The notes under the pieces were generated by a model. The model saw only the letters and a program-made list of their open reading frames with translations, was not told where the DNA came from and did not search any database. Positions 1 through 8,714 of a DNA stretch of 64,000 nucleotides are shown here, one piece after another. The translations under genes and the position numbers were made by a program. This DNA comes from Nocardioides sp. GTDB taxonomy: Bacteria; Actinomycetota; Actinomycetes; Propionibacteriales; Nocardioidaceae. Location: positions 1 to 64,000 of the forward strand of contig JACJWV010000003.1 in NCBI GenBank assembly GCA_020636915.1, written 5' to 3'. The first letter of the stretch is position 1. Every line of letters begins with the position of its first letter.

Positions 1-394
1 ACGCCTGCTGCTGACGTCGTACGTCGGCAGCCGCGGCCTGTGCGCGCTGCTGCGCCGCACGCGCCGCCTGCCGGGCCTGGGCCGCGTGCCAGCGGGCGCC
101 GTTGAAGGCCTCGGCGGCCTGGGCGGCGGCGATCGAGGAGCGCTCCAGATCCTGGTTGGCGACGACCAGGCGGGCGCGCACGGCCGCGACCGTGTCCGCC
201 GCCTGGTCGGCCGCGGCGCGGGCGTCGCGGACGTCGCGCCGCGAGGGCACGCCGTGGTCGTCCGCGAGCGCCGCGCCGGTGACGACACCGCTCGCGAGGA
301 GGGCCACCGAGAGGACCACTGCCAGCCTGCTCGTCCGGGCCCCGCTCGTCCGCACCGCGTCGTCCTCTCGCTGCCGCTGCACCAGTCGCCACAT
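1..394 (-). CDS. Secreted coiled-coil protein, N-terminal part only
   Basis: Only the first 131 codons lie in the window; the gene runs off the left edge. After a charged N-terminus there is a hydrophobic stretch at about residues 26-45 (LAVVLSVALLASG) ending in ALADD, which looks like a signal peptide. The rest is rich in Ala, Gln and Arg (AAAQAAEAF, QARQAARAAQQRAQ) and should form a long coiled coil. Actinobacterial peptidoglycan hydrolases of the NlpC/P60 (RipA-like) type start this way, but no catalytic domain is visible, so the family is a guess. The start is the ATG at 394, chosen because the signal peptide follows directly. Confidence 0.6.
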   Translation of the reverse strand, partial: MWRLVQRQREDDAVRTSGARTSRLAVVLSVALLASGVVTGAALADDHGVPSRRDVRDARAAADQAADTVAAVRARLVVANQDLERSSIAAAQAAEAFNGARWHAAQARQAARAAQQRAQAAAADVRRQQQA

Positions 395-407
395 GCGACC
401 CGCAGAG

Positions 408-438
408 CACGCTAGACAACATCAGTCACAAAAGGAAC
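408..438 (-). promoter_or_regulatory. Probable promoter of the secreted coiled-coil gene
   Basis: Read on the minus strand, TTGTGA is followed at sigma-70-like distance by TAGCGT, ending about 15 bp before the ATG at 394. The flanking DNA is unusually AT-rich for this window (ATCTGAGGTTTTCTG). No riboswitch-sized leader fits between this -10 and the start codon. Confidence 0.45.
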
Positions 439-548
439 AGAAAACCTCAGATTTCTCAGAAGTGTCGGCGTGTCGACTTGCGAATTACAACGATGTCATT
501 CTCGCGTACCGTGTCTCGACGCCGCAGCGCCCCTGGATGGACCTGCCC

Positions 549-645
549 GGGAACACCCGCACGACACGCCGCGCCGGGCCGGTGTGCCCTGCGGCCCTGC
601 CTGATCGAGGGGCACCGGGCGCCCGGCGAAACCCGGCGTGTCGCC
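549..645. repeat. Degenerate copy of a dispersed palindromic element
   Basis: ACCCGCACGACACGCC at 555-570 is identical to one arm of the palindromes at 12689-12734 and 18615-18664. The partner arm is decayed: GGCGTGTCG survives at 635-643, but the spacing is much larger and the stem broken. It lies between the PAP2 gene and the secreted-protein gene. Confidence 0.55.
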
Positions 646-653
646 GCCCGCCG

Positions 654-1697
654 TCAGCGGTCGACGGGCACGGCCGACGTGGTGGTCGTCGGGTGCGAGC
701 GCAGGCTGTGCTTGTCGAACTTCTGGCCGCTGGCGATGCCGCCGACCCAGAACGAGACGAACGCGATCATCACCCCGGCGATGTCGTCGGCGATGTAGTG
801 CCAGCCGAAGTAGAGGGTGGCGACGACGGTGAGGCCGAAGTTGACCCAGAAGACGATCTTGAGCCACCGCATCCGGGTCGTGTACTGCACCATCAGCGCG
901 ACGAGCAGGGTGATCGCCACGTGCAGGCTGGCGAACCCGGCGACCGACTGGACGGTGTCGGTGCTCCCGGCCCAGAGCACGATGTGCCGGCCGTTGACCA
1001 GGGAGTCCATCAGCTGGCTGGTCGGGGTGTTCGGCAGGCTGTCGTAGAGCCAGGTGTACTCGAGGCCGGGCCCGAGGGTCGGGAGCGCGTAGTAGGACGC
1101 CGTGCCCAGGGTCCAGGCCAGGCACTGCGAGGTCACGAACCAGTAGCCGTAGGAGAGGTTGCGCGACCACACCAGCCAGGCGGTGACCGCGAGCGGGACC
1201 AGGGGCAGGAACCACAGGTAGATGAACGACAGCGGCCAGGCCATGAAGCCCTCGCCGAGGATCGTGTGCAGCAGGGTGGCGGGGTCGTGGCCGAAGAGCA
1301 GCGCCCGGTCGAGCATGTGGAGCTCGCGGTCGTACTTCACGTGCCGCACGTCGGGCAGGAACGACTTGAGGTTGCGGTAGCTCACGTAGACGACGTAGAA
1401 GCAGATGACGCCGAGCGCGACGAGCGTGAGCCGCTCCCGGTTCCAGTGCGCCCGCCACCGCTCCGTGGCGATGCCCGCCCAGAGCTTGGGGTTGCCGCGC
1501 GAGAGCCAGAGCACCCGCGGCACGAAGTCGAGGCCGAGCGCGAGTCCCAGCAGCAGCGGCAGCCTCAGCCACGACGGCCCCAGGAAGCTGCCCTCGGGGT
1601 CGATCAGGTGCTTGTCGTAGACGATCGCGACGACGATCGCCACCACGCCCATGAAGATGGCGTTCCCCACCAGGAGGGCGTAGGCGCGGCGATACAC
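654..1697 (-). CDS. PAP2-superfamily integral membrane protein
   Basis: A polytopic membrane protein of about 347 residues with several hydrophobic helices. The C-terminal half carries GFASLHVA and, 40-50 residues later, HYIADDIAG. These match motifs C2 and C3 of the PAP2 phosphatase/phosphotransferase fold (the catalytic histidines, with Asp in the second). The longer N-terminal part resembles the PAP2_3 (Aur1/inositolphosphotransferase-like) group, which moves lipid-linked phosphate groups; the substrate is unknown. I prefer the GTG at 1697 because TACACT lies 7 bp upstream, as in other leaderless genes here. An ATG at 1751 would add 18 residues of low-complexity Pro/Arg sequence. Confidence 0.8.
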   Translation of the reverse strand: MYRRAYALLVGNAIFMGVVAIVVAIVYDKHLIDPEGSFLGPSWLRLPLLLGLALGLDFVPRVLWLSRGNPKLWAGIATERWRAHWNRERLTLVALGVICFYVVYVSYRNLKSFLPDVRHVKYDRELHMLDRALLFGHDPATLLHTILGEGFMAWPLSFIYLWFLPLVPLAVTAWLVWSRNLSYGYWFVTSQCLAWTLGTASYYALPTLGPGLEYTWLYDSLPNTPTSQLMDSLVNGRHIVLWAGSTDTVQSVAGFASLHVAITLLVALMVQYTTRMRWLKIVFWVNFGLTVVATLYFGWHYIADDIAGVMIAFVSFWVGGIASGQKFDKHSLRSHPTTTTSAVPVDR

Positions 1698-1762
1698 GGT
1701 CGCCAGTGTAGGGAACCGACCACGTAGTGGCCGTCTCGGCGGCGGCCCCAACGGGTGAGGCG

Positions 1763-2752
1763 TCAGCCACGTCCCGGCGTGGACGCCAGCCGCGAGCTGT
1801 CGACCGCCACCGCGACCCGGTCGCCCGCAGCCGGGTGGGTGTCGAGGCGGGCCACGGCGTCGAGCTCGCCGATGCCGTCGACGTCGACCACGAGCCGGAT
1901 CTGCTCAGGCGTCACCCGCGCCGAGACCACCGTGCCCGACAGCGGTCCGTCGGCCGCCACGACCAGCGCCGACCGGCGTACGGCGACCGCCGCTGCCGCC
2001 GGCAGGCCGGCCGCCCGCAGCAGCACGCCGGCGGCCGCGCCGGACTGCACCCGCGCGTAGCCGAGGAACAGCGCCGTCTCGGGGTCGGCCGGCGCCCGCC
2101 ACACCTCGGCGATGTCGCCCTCCTGCACGACCCGGCCGGCGCGCATCACCGCGAGCCGGTCCGCGACGGCGAAGGCCTCCTCCTGGTCGTGGGTGACCAT
2201 CAGCGCGGTCGTCCCCGACTCGCGCAGGATGTCGCGCAGGTCGCCGGCCAGCCGCTCGCGCAGCCCGACGTCGAGCGCCGACAGCGGCTCGTCGAGCAGC
2301 AGCAGCCTCGGCCTGACGGCCAGCGCTCGGGCCAGCGCCACCCGTTGGCGCTCGCCGCCGGAGAGGGTGGCAGGCAGCCGGTCGCCGTACCCCTCGAGGC
2401 CGACGAGCGCGAGCAGCTCACGCACCCGCGTGGCCGTCGCGGGGTCCCGGCGCAGCCGCAGCGCGTAGCCGACGTTGCGCGCCACCGTGAGATGTCCGAA
2501 GAGCTGTCCGTCCTGGAACATCAGGGCGAACCCGCGCTTGTGCGTCGGTACGCCGGCCAGGTCGGCGCCGTCCCAGCGGATCCGGCCGGCCGCGGTCGGC
2601 TCGAGGCCGGCGACCGCCCGCAGGAGCGTGGACTTCCCCGACCCGCTGGGCCCCAGGACCGCGAGCACGTGGCCGTCCTCGACCGACAGCGACGCCCCCA
2701 CCACGGCGGGCACGCCGTCGTACGCCACGTCGACGCCCTCGAGGCTCAGCAC
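1763..2752 (-). CDS. thiQ: Thiamine ABC transporter, ATP-binding protein
   Basis: The 329-residue ATPase energises thiamine (or TPP) import. It shows Walker A GPSGSGKST, the signature LSGGERQRVALARAL, Walker B LLLLDEPLSALD and the switch histidine in VTHDQEEA. The last 100 residues form a TOBE-like extension (LSGTVVSARVTPEQIRLVVD) absent from short ThiQ proteins. It is third in the operon thiB-thiP-thiQ, starting with GTG 28 bp after the permease stop. The function rests mainly on the ThiB neighbour and the TPP riboswitch ahead of the operon. Confidence 0.9.
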   Translation of the reverse strand: MLSLEGVDVAYDGVPAVVGASLSVEDGHVLAVLGPSGSGKSTLLRAVAGLEPTAAGRIRWDGADLAGVPTHKRGFALMFQDGQLFGHLTVARNVGYALRLRRDPATATRVRELLALVGLEGYGDRLPATLSGGERQRVALARALAVRPRLLLLDEPLSALDVGLRERLAGDLRDILRESGTTALMVTHDQEEAFAVADRLAVMRAGRVVQEGDIAEVWRAPADPETALFLGYARVQSGAAAGVLLRAAGLPAAAAVAVRRSALVVAADGPLSGTVVSARVTPEQIRLVVDVDGIGELDAVARLDTHPAAGDRVAVAVDSSRLASTPGRG

Positions 2753-2780
2753 GACCGGGCCACCGCCACCACGCCAGCCA

Positions 2781-4454
2781 CTACAGGGCCCCCACGGACG
2801 GCACCCGGAGGCGCTCGACCAGCAGCAGCACGACCGCGGTGGTCGCGGCGAGGACGACGGACGCGGCGAGGGCCATGCCGTAGTTCATCGCACCCGGGTG
2901 CCCGATGAGGTGGAAGATCACGATCGGCAGCGTCGGGTGGTCCTCGCGGGCGAGGAAGGACGTCGCGCCGAACTCCCCCAGCGACACCGCGAACGCGAAG
3001 CCAGCGGCGGCCAGGAGCGGCTTCCAGAGCGCCGGCAGGTCGACGGTGGCGAAGGTGCGCAGCGGCCCGGCGCCCAGCGACGCGGCCGCCTGCCGCTGGC
3101 GGTCGTCGACGCCGCCGAGGACCGGCGCCAGCGTGCGCACGACGAGCGGCAGCGCCACCAGGGCCTGGGCGATCGGCACGAGCAGGAGCGAGTCGCGGAA
3201 GTCGACGGGCGGCTGGTCGAGCGTGATGAGGAACCCGAAGCCCAGCGTCACCGCCGAGACCCCGAGCGGCAGCAGGAAGAGCCCGTCGAGCAGCCCGCGC
3301 GCCCGGCGCTCGGCCCGGGTGTGCGACCGGCGGGACACCACGACGGCGACCAGCAGCCCGAGCGACAGCGACATCCAGGTCGCGTCGAACGCCGTGCGCA
3401 GCGAGGTGACGAGCGCGTCGGTCGCCGGCACGAGCAGGGCCTGCCGGGACCCCTCGGTCGTCAGGGCCCGGTAGTTCGCCAGACCCCAGCCGTCACCGAC
3501 CCGCAGGGAGCCGGTGACCAGCGCCGCGATCGGCAGGCCGACGAGGACGGCCACCACGGTCGTGACGGCGACGCCCGGCCAGTCGCCCGGCCACGCGGCG
3601 AGCGCGACCCGCGGCGGCCGGGCGGTCGACCGCGCGAGCGTCGGGTCGGGGACCGCGCGCAGCCGGCTGGTCACCAGCAGCAGGGCGACGATCGCCAGCA
3701 GCTGCACGATCGAGAGGGCGGCCGCGGCCTGGAGGTCGAGCAGGTTCGTGGTGAGCAGGTAGATCTCGGTCTCGACCGAGGAGTAGCGCAGCCCGCCCAG
3801 GGTGAGGACGACGCCGAAGGCGGTCGCACAGAAGAGGAAGACCACGCTGGCCGCCGAGACGATCGCCGGGCGCAGCATCGGCAGCGTGACCGTGCGGAAG
3901 ACGTACGCCGGGCCCGCGCCGAGCGCGGCCGCCGCCTCGGCCGGCCGCGGGTCGAGGGTCTCCCACGCGGCGCCGACCGCACGGATCACGACCGAGACGT
4001 TGAAGAAGACCAGGCCCGCGACGATCGCGGCGGCCGACCCGTCCAGGCCGAGGAACCCGAGCGGGCCGGCCTCGCCGATCAGCTCGCGGAAGGCCACGCC
4101 GACGACGACGGTCGGCAGCACGAACGGCACCAGCAGCAGGGCGCGCAGCAGCCTGCGGCCCGGGAACGAGCGCCGGTGCAGCAGGTGCGCGGCCGGGACG
4201 CCGAGCAGGAGGGAGAGCAGGGTGCCGGCCACCGACGACCACACGGTGAACCAGACGACGCGGTGCACCCGCGGCCGACCGAGCACCTCGACCACCGCGC
4301 CCGGGTCGAAGTGCCCGTCGGCCCAGAAGCCCTCGGAGATCATCCCGAGCACCGGCAGCACGAAGAAGACGCCGAGCACCGCGAGCGGCACCGCGGCGAG
4401 CGCGGCCAGCGTCAGGGGTCTCGACAGGCCCGACCACCGGTGCTGACCGGTCAT
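2781..4454 (-). CDS. thiP: Thiamine ABC transporter, permease
   Basis: The 557-residue permease has two homologous halves, as in ThiP/FbpB-type transporters. Each ends in an EAA loop that docks the ATPase: EAAAALGAGPAYVFRTVTLP in the first half and QAAASLGAGPLRTFATVDLP in the second. About a dozen hydrophobic helices are visible. The ATG at 4454 overlaps the thiB stop (ATGA), so the two genes are translationally coupled. The same frame stays open upstream through thiB, but that part has no permease-like sequence. Confidence 0.9.
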   Translation of the reverse strand: MTGQHRWSGLSRPLTLAALAAVPLAVLGVFFVLPVLGMISEGFWADGHFDPGAVVEVLGRPRVHRVVWFTVWSSVAGTLLSLLLGVPAAHLLHRRSFPGRRLLRALLLVPFVLPTVVVGVAFRELIGEAGPLGFLGLDGSAAAIVAGLVFFNVSVVIRAVGAAWETLDPRPAEAAAALGAGPAYVFRTVTLPMLRPAIVSAASVVFLFCATAFGVVLTLGGLRYSSVETEIYLLTTNLLDLQAAAALSIVQLLAIVALLLVTSRLRAVPDPTLARSTARPPRVALAAWPGDWPGVAVTTVVAVLVGLPIAALVTGSLRVGDGWGLANYRALTTEGSRQALLVPATDALVTSLRTAFDATWMSLSLGLLVAVVVSRRSHTRAERRARGLLDGLFLLPLGVSAVTLGFGFLITLDQPPVDFRDSLLLVPIAQALVALPLVVRTLAPVLGGVDDRQRQAAASLGAGPLRTFATVDLPALWKPLLAAAGFAFAVSLGEFGATSFLAREDHPTLPIVIFHLIGHPGAMNYGMALAASVVLAATTAVVLLLVERLRVPSVGAL

Positions 4455-5533
4455 CGCGAGGTGACGTCGCTCCACTCGCGCAGCCACTCGTCGCGGTGCT
4501 CGCTGACCTGGGCGGGGTCGACCTCGTAGGGGTCGGTCGGCTGCTGCGCGAACGACGCCCACTGCTTCGGCAGCGCCACGGAGGGGTCGACCGGGAAGAC
4601 GTACATGCTGTCCGGCAGCGCGGCCTGCACCTCGGGGGTGAGCAGGAAGTCGACGAAGGCCTGCGCACCGTCGGGGTTCTGCGCCCCGGCCAGCACGCCG
4701 GCGTACTCCACCTGGCGGAAGCAGGTGTCGAGCAGCGCGCTCGTCGACGTCTTCCCGTCGGCGACGGTGAACGCCGGGGAGGAGTCGTAGGAGAGCACGA
4801 TCGGCCGGTCCCCCTTGCCCCCGCCCTGGGTGAAGTCCACCTCGTAGGCCTGCGACCAGCCGTCGACGAGCTTCGCGCCGTTGTCCATCAGCTCGGCCCA
4901 CCAGTCCTGCCAGCCGTCGCCGTACGTCGCGATCGTGGCGAGCAGGAACGCCATGCCCGGCGAGCTCGTCGCCGCGCCCGGCGTGACGAACAGGTCCCGG
5001 TAGGCGGGGTCGACGAGGTCGTCGAGGGTCTTCGGCGGGGCGAGGTGGTGGGCGGCGAACCAGGTGTCGTCGACGTTCACGCACACGTCGCCGTTGTCGA
5101 CCGGGGTCAGGCGGTGGTCGTCGTCGCCGGGCAGCAGGTACTCGTCGGCACCCTCGGGGAGGTCGGCGTCGTACGGCGCGAACACCCCCTCGTCGAGCGC
5201 CCGCGAGGCGAAGGTGTTGTCGACGCCGAAGGCGACGTCGCCGAGCGGGTCGTCCTTGGTCAGCACCAGCTTGTTGGTGAGCACGCCGGCGTCCCCCGAG
5301 CCGCGCACGACCAGGTCGTAGCCGGACTCCTGCTCGAACTCCTTGATCAGCGGCTTCGGCAGCACGAACGAGTCGTGCGTGATGAGCACGACCCGGTCCG
5401 AGGCCGGCTGGTCGCTTCCCCCGTCCTGGCCGACGGCCGAGCAGCCCACCAGGGACAGGGCAGCGGCCAGGGCACCTGCCAGCACGCCCACCACGGGCCC
5501 CGGCACGGGCACCACCACACGCACGGATCTCAT
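4451..5533 (-). CDS. thiB: Thiamine-binding lipoprotein of the ABC transporter
   Basis: A periplasmic-type binding protein of 360 residues. The N-terminus has a hydrophobic signal and the lipobox LVGC, so it should be anchored outside the membrane. The mature part begins VVLITHDSFVLPKPLIKEFE, the usual opening of ThiB (THDSF, then an acidic helix), and contains the GSGDAGVLTNKLVLTKDDP and DVAFGVDNTFASRA segments typical of the family. It delivers thiamine to ThiPQ. The TPP riboswitch immediately upstream agrees with this and implies repression when TPP is plentiful. Confidence 0.93.
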   Translation of the reverse strand: MRSVRVVVPVPGPVVGVLAGALAAALSLVGCSAVGQDGGSDQPASDRVVLITHDSFVLPKPLIKEFEQESGYDLVVRGSGDAGVLTNKLVLTKDDPLGDVAFGVDNTFASRALDEGVFAPYDADLPEGADEYLLPGDDDHRLTPVDNGDVCVNVDDTWFAAHHLAPPKTLDDLVDPAYRDLFVTPGAATSSPGMAFLLATIATYGDGWQDWWAELMDNGAKLVDGWSQAYEVDFTQGGGKGDRPIVLSYDSSPAFTVADGKTSTSALLDTCFRQVEYAGVLAGAQNPDGAQAFVDFLLTPEVQAALPDSMYVFPVDPSVALPKQWASFAQQPTDPYEVDPAQVSEHRDEWLREWSDVTSR

Positions 5534-5539
5534 CTCCGA

Positions 5540-5625
5540 CTCCCTTCGCCGGTGCTAACCGGAGCAGGTTCATAGGGTCTGCGGCTGGTCCGCACTCTCA
5601 GCACGTCGTGGCGTGCTCCCCTGTC
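5540..5625 (-). promoter_or_regulatory. TPP (THI-box) riboswitch
   Basis: On the minus strand the leader of thiB contains the conserved THI-box parts in order: GGGGAGC, then GCTGAGAGTGC, then GACCCTATGAACCTG, then CCGGTTAGCACCGG, then CGAAGGGAG. The last purine-rich block lies about 7 bp from the thiB ATG and can serve as the ribosome-binding site. TPP binding would therefore hide it and block translation. The match is nearly complete. Confidence 0.97.
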
Positions 5626-5647
5626 TTCTGCGTCGGAGGCTACTCCC

Positions 5648-6523
5648 TCAGCGGGTCAGCGTGACGACCGCGTCCAGGCGCGCGAGCTTCGCGGGGTTGC
5701 GGACGACGTACAGGCCGGTCACCAGGCCGTCCTCGACGACCATCGACGCGACCGTGTCGAGCTCGCCGTCGACGACGACGCGCAGCGCCGGCGCCCCGTT
5801 CGCCTCGACGACGTCGACGACCGCCTCGATGCCCGTGGTCACCGCGTCGAGGAAGCGGAGCACCTTGTCCCGCCCGAGGATCGGCCGCAGCGCCGCCTTC
5901 TTGACCCCACCACCGTCGGTGATGAGCACGACGTCGGGCGCGAGCACGTCCATCAACCCCTGGACGTCGCCGGTCGACACCGCGGTGAGGAAGCCCTGCA
6001 TCACCCGGTCGTGCTCGGTGGGGCTCGGCGGCCCGACGGGGCGCCGCTCGTCCACGTGCGCCCGGGCGCGGTGGGCGACCTGGCGGACGGCGGCCGGGGT
6101 CTTGTCGACCGCGGCCGCGATCTCGTCGTACCCGAAGTCGAAGACCTCGCGGAGCACGAACACCGCCCGCTCGGTCGGCGACAGCGTCTCGAGCAGGGTG
6201 AGCATGGCCAGCGAGACGCTGTCCGCGAGCTCGACGTCCTCGGCGACGTCGGGGGTGGTGAGCAGCGGCTCGGGCAGCCACGGGCCGACGTACGACTCCC
6301 GGCGGCGGGCGTTGGTCCGCATCCGGTTGAGCGTCAGCCGGGTGGCGATCCGCACCAGGTAGGCGCGGTCGTCGCGCACCCGGCTGCGGTCGACCTCGGA
6401 CCATCGCAGCCAGGTCTCCTGCAGCACGTCCTCGGCATCGGCGGCCGAGCCGAGCATCTCGTAGGCGACGGTGAAGAGCAGGTTGCGGTGCTCGACGAAG
6501 ACGTCGGTGGCGCCTGCGGTCAT
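5648..6523 (-). CDS. sigJ: ECF41-type sigma factor with SnoaL-like C-terminus
   Basis: The 291-residue sigma factor has region 2 (HRNLLFTVAYEMLGSAADAEDVLQETWLRW) and region 4 (LSPTERAVFVLREVFDFGYDEIA), then a C-terminal SnoaL-like domain of about 120 residues. Three motifs that mark the ECF41 group are present: WLPEP after region 2, DGGG in LITDGGGVKK, and NPAKL near the end. In this family the C-terminal domain acts as a built-in regulator instead of a separate anti-sigma factor. The ATG overlaps the stop of the upstream decarboxylase gene, and an ECF41-type promoter precedes the pair. Confidence 0.93.
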   Translation of the reverse strand: MTAGATDVFVEHRNLLFTVAYEMLGSAADAEDVLQETWLRWSEVDRSRVRDDRAYLVRIATRLTLNRMRTNARRRESYVGPWLPEPLLTTPDVAEDVELADSVSLAMLTLLETLSPTERAVFVLREVFDFGYDEIAAAVDKTPAAVRQVAHRARAHVDERRPVGPPSPTEHDRVMQGFLTAVSTGDVQGLMDVLAPDVVLITDGGGVKKAALRPILGRDKVLRFLDAVTTGIEAVVDVVEANGAPALRVVVDGELDTVASMVVEDGLVTGLYVVRNPAKLARLDAVVTLTR

Positions 6524-7107
6524 GACTGCCCCATGACCGACGACGGTACGGCGAGCGGCAGCTCGCACACATCCGAATATCCCTGGCTCTGCAGACCCGC
6601 CGCCGCGTTGAAGCGCGAGCGCATGTTCTCGACCGCGACCATCTGGGTGAGCTCGACGACCGCGGGGGCGCCGAGCTGCTCGACCAGGCTCGCGGTCATC
6701 TCGTCGGTCACGGTGAGCGGCGTGGTGCTCATCGCCTCCGCGTAGGCCAGGACCTCCCGCTCGAGAGGCGTGAAGACGTCCGACTCGCGCCACCGTGGCA
6801 CCTCGCGGACCTTGGCCTCGTCCAGGCCCTCGTCGTGCGCGAGGAAGTAGCCGAAGTCCAGGCACCAGCTGCAGCCGATCACGGCAGCGCTCGCCAGCTG
6901 GGCGTAGGACTTCAGGTGCGGGTCGAGCTCGCGCCACTTCGCGACCTTGCCCTCGAAGCCGAGGACGGCGCGGAGCACCGGCCGGTGGTGGAAGTAGACG
7001 TGGACGCCGTCAGGCACCTGGCCGTAGGTCCGGCGGGCGTAGGCGGTCAGGAACCTGCCGTAGAGGCCGGTCACCGGTGCCTTCGGGATGCGGAACGTGC
7101 TGGGCAT
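6520..7107 (-). CDS. Carboxymuconolactone decarboxylase / AhpD-like protein
   Basis: The 195-residue protein has the AhpD-type redox motif in AAVIGCSWCLDFGYFLAHDEG (CxxC with a following His). This is the COE partner (carboxymuconolactone decarboxylase, oxidoreductase or epimerase) that typically sits beside ECF41 sigma factors. It is probably a thiol-dependent peroxidase-like enzyme; the substrate is unknown. The ATG at 7107 has a good ribosome-binding site (GAGGAGAC). The gene shares a promoter with the sigma factor and overlaps it by 4 bp. Confidence 0.88.
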   Translation of the reverse strand: MPSTFRIPKAPVTGLYGRFLTAYARRTYGQVPDGVHVYFHHRPVLRAVLGFEGKVAKWRELDPHLKSYAQLASAAVIGCSWCLDFGYFLAHDEGLDEAKVREVPRWRESDVFTPLEREVLAYAEAMSTTPLTVTDEMTASLVEQLGAPAVVELTQMVAVENMRSRFNAAAGLQSQGYSDVCELPLAVPSSVMGQS

Positions 7108-7159
7108 GTCGTCTCCTCGGTGTGATCGGGGTGGTCGCGTTCTCATGGGCCGACCACCA

Positions 7160-7186
7160 GACACCGGCCACCGCCGATCTGTGACA
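7160..7186 (-). promoter_or_regulatory. ECF41-type promoter of the decarboxylase-sigJ operon
   Basis: Read on the minus strand, TGTCACA (7186-7180) is followed after exactly 16 bp by TGTC (7163-7160). The known ECF41 consensus is TGTCACA, 16-17 bp, CGTC, so only one base differs. It lies about 50 bp upstream of the decarboxylase start, where ECF41 factors activate their partner operon. Confidence 0.82.
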
Positions 7187-7194
7187 CTGCAGCC

Positions 7195-8130
7195 ATGACG
7201 AACGCGGGCCCCCCGAGCCCGAGCCGCCGTCACCAGCTCCTCGCCTGGGCGGTGCCCCGGCTGCGCCGCAGCGGCGAGCTCGAGAGCGTCGAGGTCGAGC
7301 GCACCCGGCTCGTGGTCGTGCACGCGACGGCGCGCGGCGGGCTGCCGACCCGGCTGGTGCCGCGGTTCGAGAGCCGCTTCTCGGTCGTCACCGAGGTGCT
7401 GAAGGGGGCGGCCGGGGAGTTCCCGTCGTACGTCGTCACGCCGCGCGGTGCGGACCCGCGACGGACCGTGGTCTACCTCCACGGCGGCGGCTTCGTGTCC
7501 GGGATCGACCCCTTCCACCTCCGGTACCTCGCGCGCCTCGCGACCGCGCTCGAGGCCCGGATCGTGCTGCCGGACTACCCGCTCACGCCCGAGCACACCT
7601 GGCGCGACTCCCACGAGCCGATTGCCGACCTGGTCGCCCGGTGGACCGCCGACTCCGCGGAGCTGGTGCTGGCGGGCGACTCCGCGGGTGGCGGCTACGC
7701 GCTCGCCCTCGCACTGACGCTGCGCGACCGGGGCGGACCACAGCCGGGGCGGCTGCTGCTGCACTCGCCGTGGGTCGACCTGACCACGAGCACGCCCGCC
7801 ACCGCGGCGTTCTCCGCCGACGACCCGTGGCTGCACCTGACGAAGCTCTACGCGTACGCCGACTGGTGGGCCGGCTCCCCCGACGACCTGGGCCGACCCG
7901 AGGTCTCACCGGCGCTCGGCGACCTGGCGGGGCTCCCGCCCGCGCTGATGTTCTGCGGCACCCGCGACACCCTGGCGCCGGGGTGCCGGCTGCTGGCCGA
8001 CCGGGCGATGGAGGCCGGGTGGGACCTCACCTACGTCGAGCGGCCGGGGCTCATCCACGTCTACCCGCTGCTGCCGTTCATCCCCGAGGCACGCGACGCG
8101 TGGCGCCGGACGCTGGAGTTCCTGGCGTGA
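7195..8130 (+). CDS. Alpha/beta hydrolase of the hormone-sensitive-lipase (HSL) family
   Basis: A 311-residue esterase. The oxyanion-hole motif HGGG occurs in VVYLHGGGFVSG and the nucleophile in LAGDSAGGG (GDSAGG). The acid is likely Asp in FCGTRDTLAPG and the base His in PGLIHVYPLL. This is the full catalytic set of bacterial HSL-type (LipW/LipH-like) carboxylesterases acting on short or medium acyl esters. It is divergent from the decarboxylase-sigJ pair and overlaps the following acetyltransferase start by 4 bp. Confidence 0.9.
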   Translation: MTNAGPPSPSRRHQLLAWAVPRLRRSGELESVEVERTRLVVVHATARGGLPTRLVPRFESRFSVVTEVLKGAAGEFPSYVVTPRGADPRRTVVYLHGGGFVSGIDPFHLRYLARLATALEARIVLPDYPLTPEHTWRDSHEPIADLVARWTADSAELVLAGDSAGGGYALALALTLRDRGGPQPGRLLLHSPWVDLTTSTPATAAFSADDPWLHLTKLYAYADWWAGSPDDLGRPEVSPALGDLAGLPPALMFCGTRDTLAPGCRLLADRAMEAGWDLTYVERPGLIHVYPLLPFIPEARDAWRRTLEFLA

Positions 8131-8558
8131 GGATCTCCACCTGCGCCTTCGCCGACCTCGACATGGCGACGGCGTACGCCGTCTGGCGGCTGCGCCAGGA
8201 CGTCTTCGTCGTGGAGCAGGCGTGCCCCTACCCCGACCTCGACGGCCGGGACCCCGAACCGGGGACGCGGCACGTGGTGGCGGAGGACGAGGCGGGCCGG
8301 GTCGCCGGCTACGCGCGCGTGCTCGACGACGAAGCCGCGTGGCGGATCGGGCGGGTCGTGCTCGCCCGTTCAGCGCGGGGCCGGGGCTGGGCGGACGAGC
8401 TGATGCGGGCGGCGCTCGCCGAGTGCCCCGGTCGCGACGTGGTGCTCGACGCCCAGTCGCCGCTGGCCGGCTGGTACGCGTCGTTCGGCTTCGCCCCCGA
8501 CGGCCCGGATTTCCTCGAGGACGGCATCCCCCACACGCCGATGCGGCTGCGCCGCTGA
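8127..8558 (+). CDS. GNAT-family acetyltransferase, ElaA-like
   Basis: A 143-residue acetyltransferase. It begins at a GTG inside the stop of the esterase gene (GTGA). The opening YAVWRLRQDVFVVEQACPYPDLDGRD and the acetyl-CoA loop VVLARSARGRGWADELM match the ElaA type of GNAT. The acceptor is unknown. The gene is co-transcribed with the esterase and ends at the large palindrome at 8602-8685. Confidence 0.88.
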   Translation: MRISTCAFADLDMATAYAVWRLRQDVFVVEQACPYPDLDGRDPEPGTRHVVAEDEAGRVAGYARVLDDEAAWRIGRVVLARSARGRGWADELMRAALAECPGRDVVLDAQSPLAGWYASFGFAPDGPDFLEDGIPHTPMRLRR

Positions 8559-8601
8559 CCCCGCCCGGGGGCCTCGGCGGGTGGGGCGGGTGGGGCGGGA
8601 G

Positions 8602-8685
8602 TTTTGTCGGCCGGCCGACGATTTCCGAGGCGGGACGACAAAGCTTCGTCGTCCCGCCTCGGAATCTGTCGGCCGGCCGACAAAA
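8602..8685. terminator. 84-bp palindrome between convergent genes
   Basis: Two 39-bp arms are symmetric around the central AAGCTT (8641-8646) and match at 35 of 39 positions. The outer part is TTTTGTCGGCCGGCCGAC and its complement. The last bases read as a T-run on either strand, so it can act as a bidirectional terminator for the GNAT gene and the convergent metallo-hydrolase gene. Weaker symmetry continues outward to both stop codons (8556-8717). Confidence 0.85.
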
Positions 8686-8714
8686 TCCCCCCGCCGCCGG
8701 GCCCCCGGGCGGGG

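Noticed and set aside
395..653. A c-di-AMP (ydaO) riboswitch ahead of the secreted coiled-coil gene
   Set aside because: Such leaders often precede NlpC/P60 genes, but the promoter-like -10 lies only about 15 bp from the start and the ydaO core sequences are not seen.
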